Shown here: positions 63,914 through 64,000 of the stretch, piece after piece
Position numbering within the stretch: the first letter of the stretch is position 1
Layout: each line of letters begins with the position of its first letter
NCBI RefSeq assembly: GCF_024508875.1
Contig: NZ_JANINU010000001.1
Coordinates: 1-64,000, forward strand
Length of the DNA stretch: 64,000 nt
DNA from: Phenylobacterium sp.
Lineage (GTDB): Bacteria > Pseudomonadota > Alphaproteobacteria > Caulobacterales > Caulobacteraceae
Reading direction: 5' to 3'
The notes under the pieces: model-generated
Told to the model about the DNA's origin: nothing
Database searches by the model: none
The model's input: only the letters and a program-made list of their open reading frames with translations
Translations under genes and position numbers: made by a program

Positions 63914-64000
63914 CTACGCGGTCGGACGCGGGGCCTCGCCCTTGCCGGCGTCGGTCCCGCCGCCTCTTGGCGCGGGATAGCGGAAGCCCTCGCCGCTGCC
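63914..64000 (-). CDS. C-terminal tail of a gene continuing past the window end
   Basis: The minus-strand frame is open from the window end to a TAG at 63914-63916. It encodes 28 residues rich in Gly, Pro and Lys (ending KGEAPRPTA). The composition fits the disordered tail of a larger protein. With so little sequence, neither identity nor reality can be fixed. Confidence 0.4.
   Translation of the reverse strand, partial: GSGEGFRYPAPRGGGTDAGKGEAPRPTA

Overview
This 64 kb window is high-GC chromosomal DNA from an alphaproteobacterium, most likely a member of the Caulobacteraceae (Phenylobacterium/Caulobacter-like). I infer this from five HWE-family sensor kinases, large TonB-dependent receptors, many small secreted or lipoprotein genes and a scattered cinA-like/sfsA/map/radC neighbourhood. 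This is pattern recognition, not a database result. I saw no rRNA, tRNA, CRISPR array, prophage or complete insertion sequence. Coding density is high, with several 4-bp start/stop overlaps.

Layout. 0.1-3.5 kb: a gamma-carbonic-anhydrase-like protein, a DUF2189 membrane protein, the first of three paralogous secreted 'ACHEGNYAL' proteins, and a small lipoprotein. 3.6-9.9 kb: a hybrid histidine kinase, two divergent HWE kinases and an unknown conserved protein. 10.2-13.2 kb: a SPOR protein, a tiny membrane protein, a spanin-like gene pair and an intradiol-dioxygenase-like lipoprotein. 13.4-21.9 kb: a TonB receptor, a Gln-rich lipoprotein with 117-bp tandem repeats, a serine hydrolase with the second ACHEGNYAL paralogue, a DctA transporter and a single-domain response regulator. 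22-31 kb: an HWE kinase, an EthD-like protein, an M28 peptidase, an envelope operon (apolar-helix protein, holin-family protein, DUF3618), the third ACHEGNYAL paralogue and a DUF4142 lipoprotein.

31-37.5 kb: a GH84 glycosidase translationally coupled to a retropepsin-like protease, a saccharopine-dehydrogenase-like enoyl reductase, a patatin plus 3-hydroxybutyrate dehydrogenase pair (polyhydroxybutyrate or lipid use), a DUF559 nuclease-like gene enclosed by inverted palindromic repeats, and RadC. 37.6-46 kb: a short PEP-CTERM-like protein, an ABC ATPase with an ABC-2 permease/M1 peptidase fusion, a TPR protein with a monooxygenase-like partner, and methionine aminopeptidase. 46-57 kb: a GAF-HWE kinase, SfsA, a CinA N-terminal-like protein, a tandem pair of small two-cysteine secreted proteins, an orphan ParA, a two-gene RND efflux pump and a PhyH-type oxygenase coupled to a small protein. 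57-64 kb: an SDR plus enoyl-CoA hydratase pair, a DUF2214 protein, a second TonB receptor, a fifth HWE kinase, PurU, a secreted protein and the tail of one gene running off the window.

The gene content suggests an environmental heterotroph investing in signal sensing, TonB-dependent uptake, envelope remodelling and fatty-acid or storage-polymer metabolism. The most unusual items are the DUF559 cassette, the stand-alone spanin-like pair, the three dispersed ACHEGNYAL paralogues and an AT-rich double dyad carrying two GANTC methylation sites.
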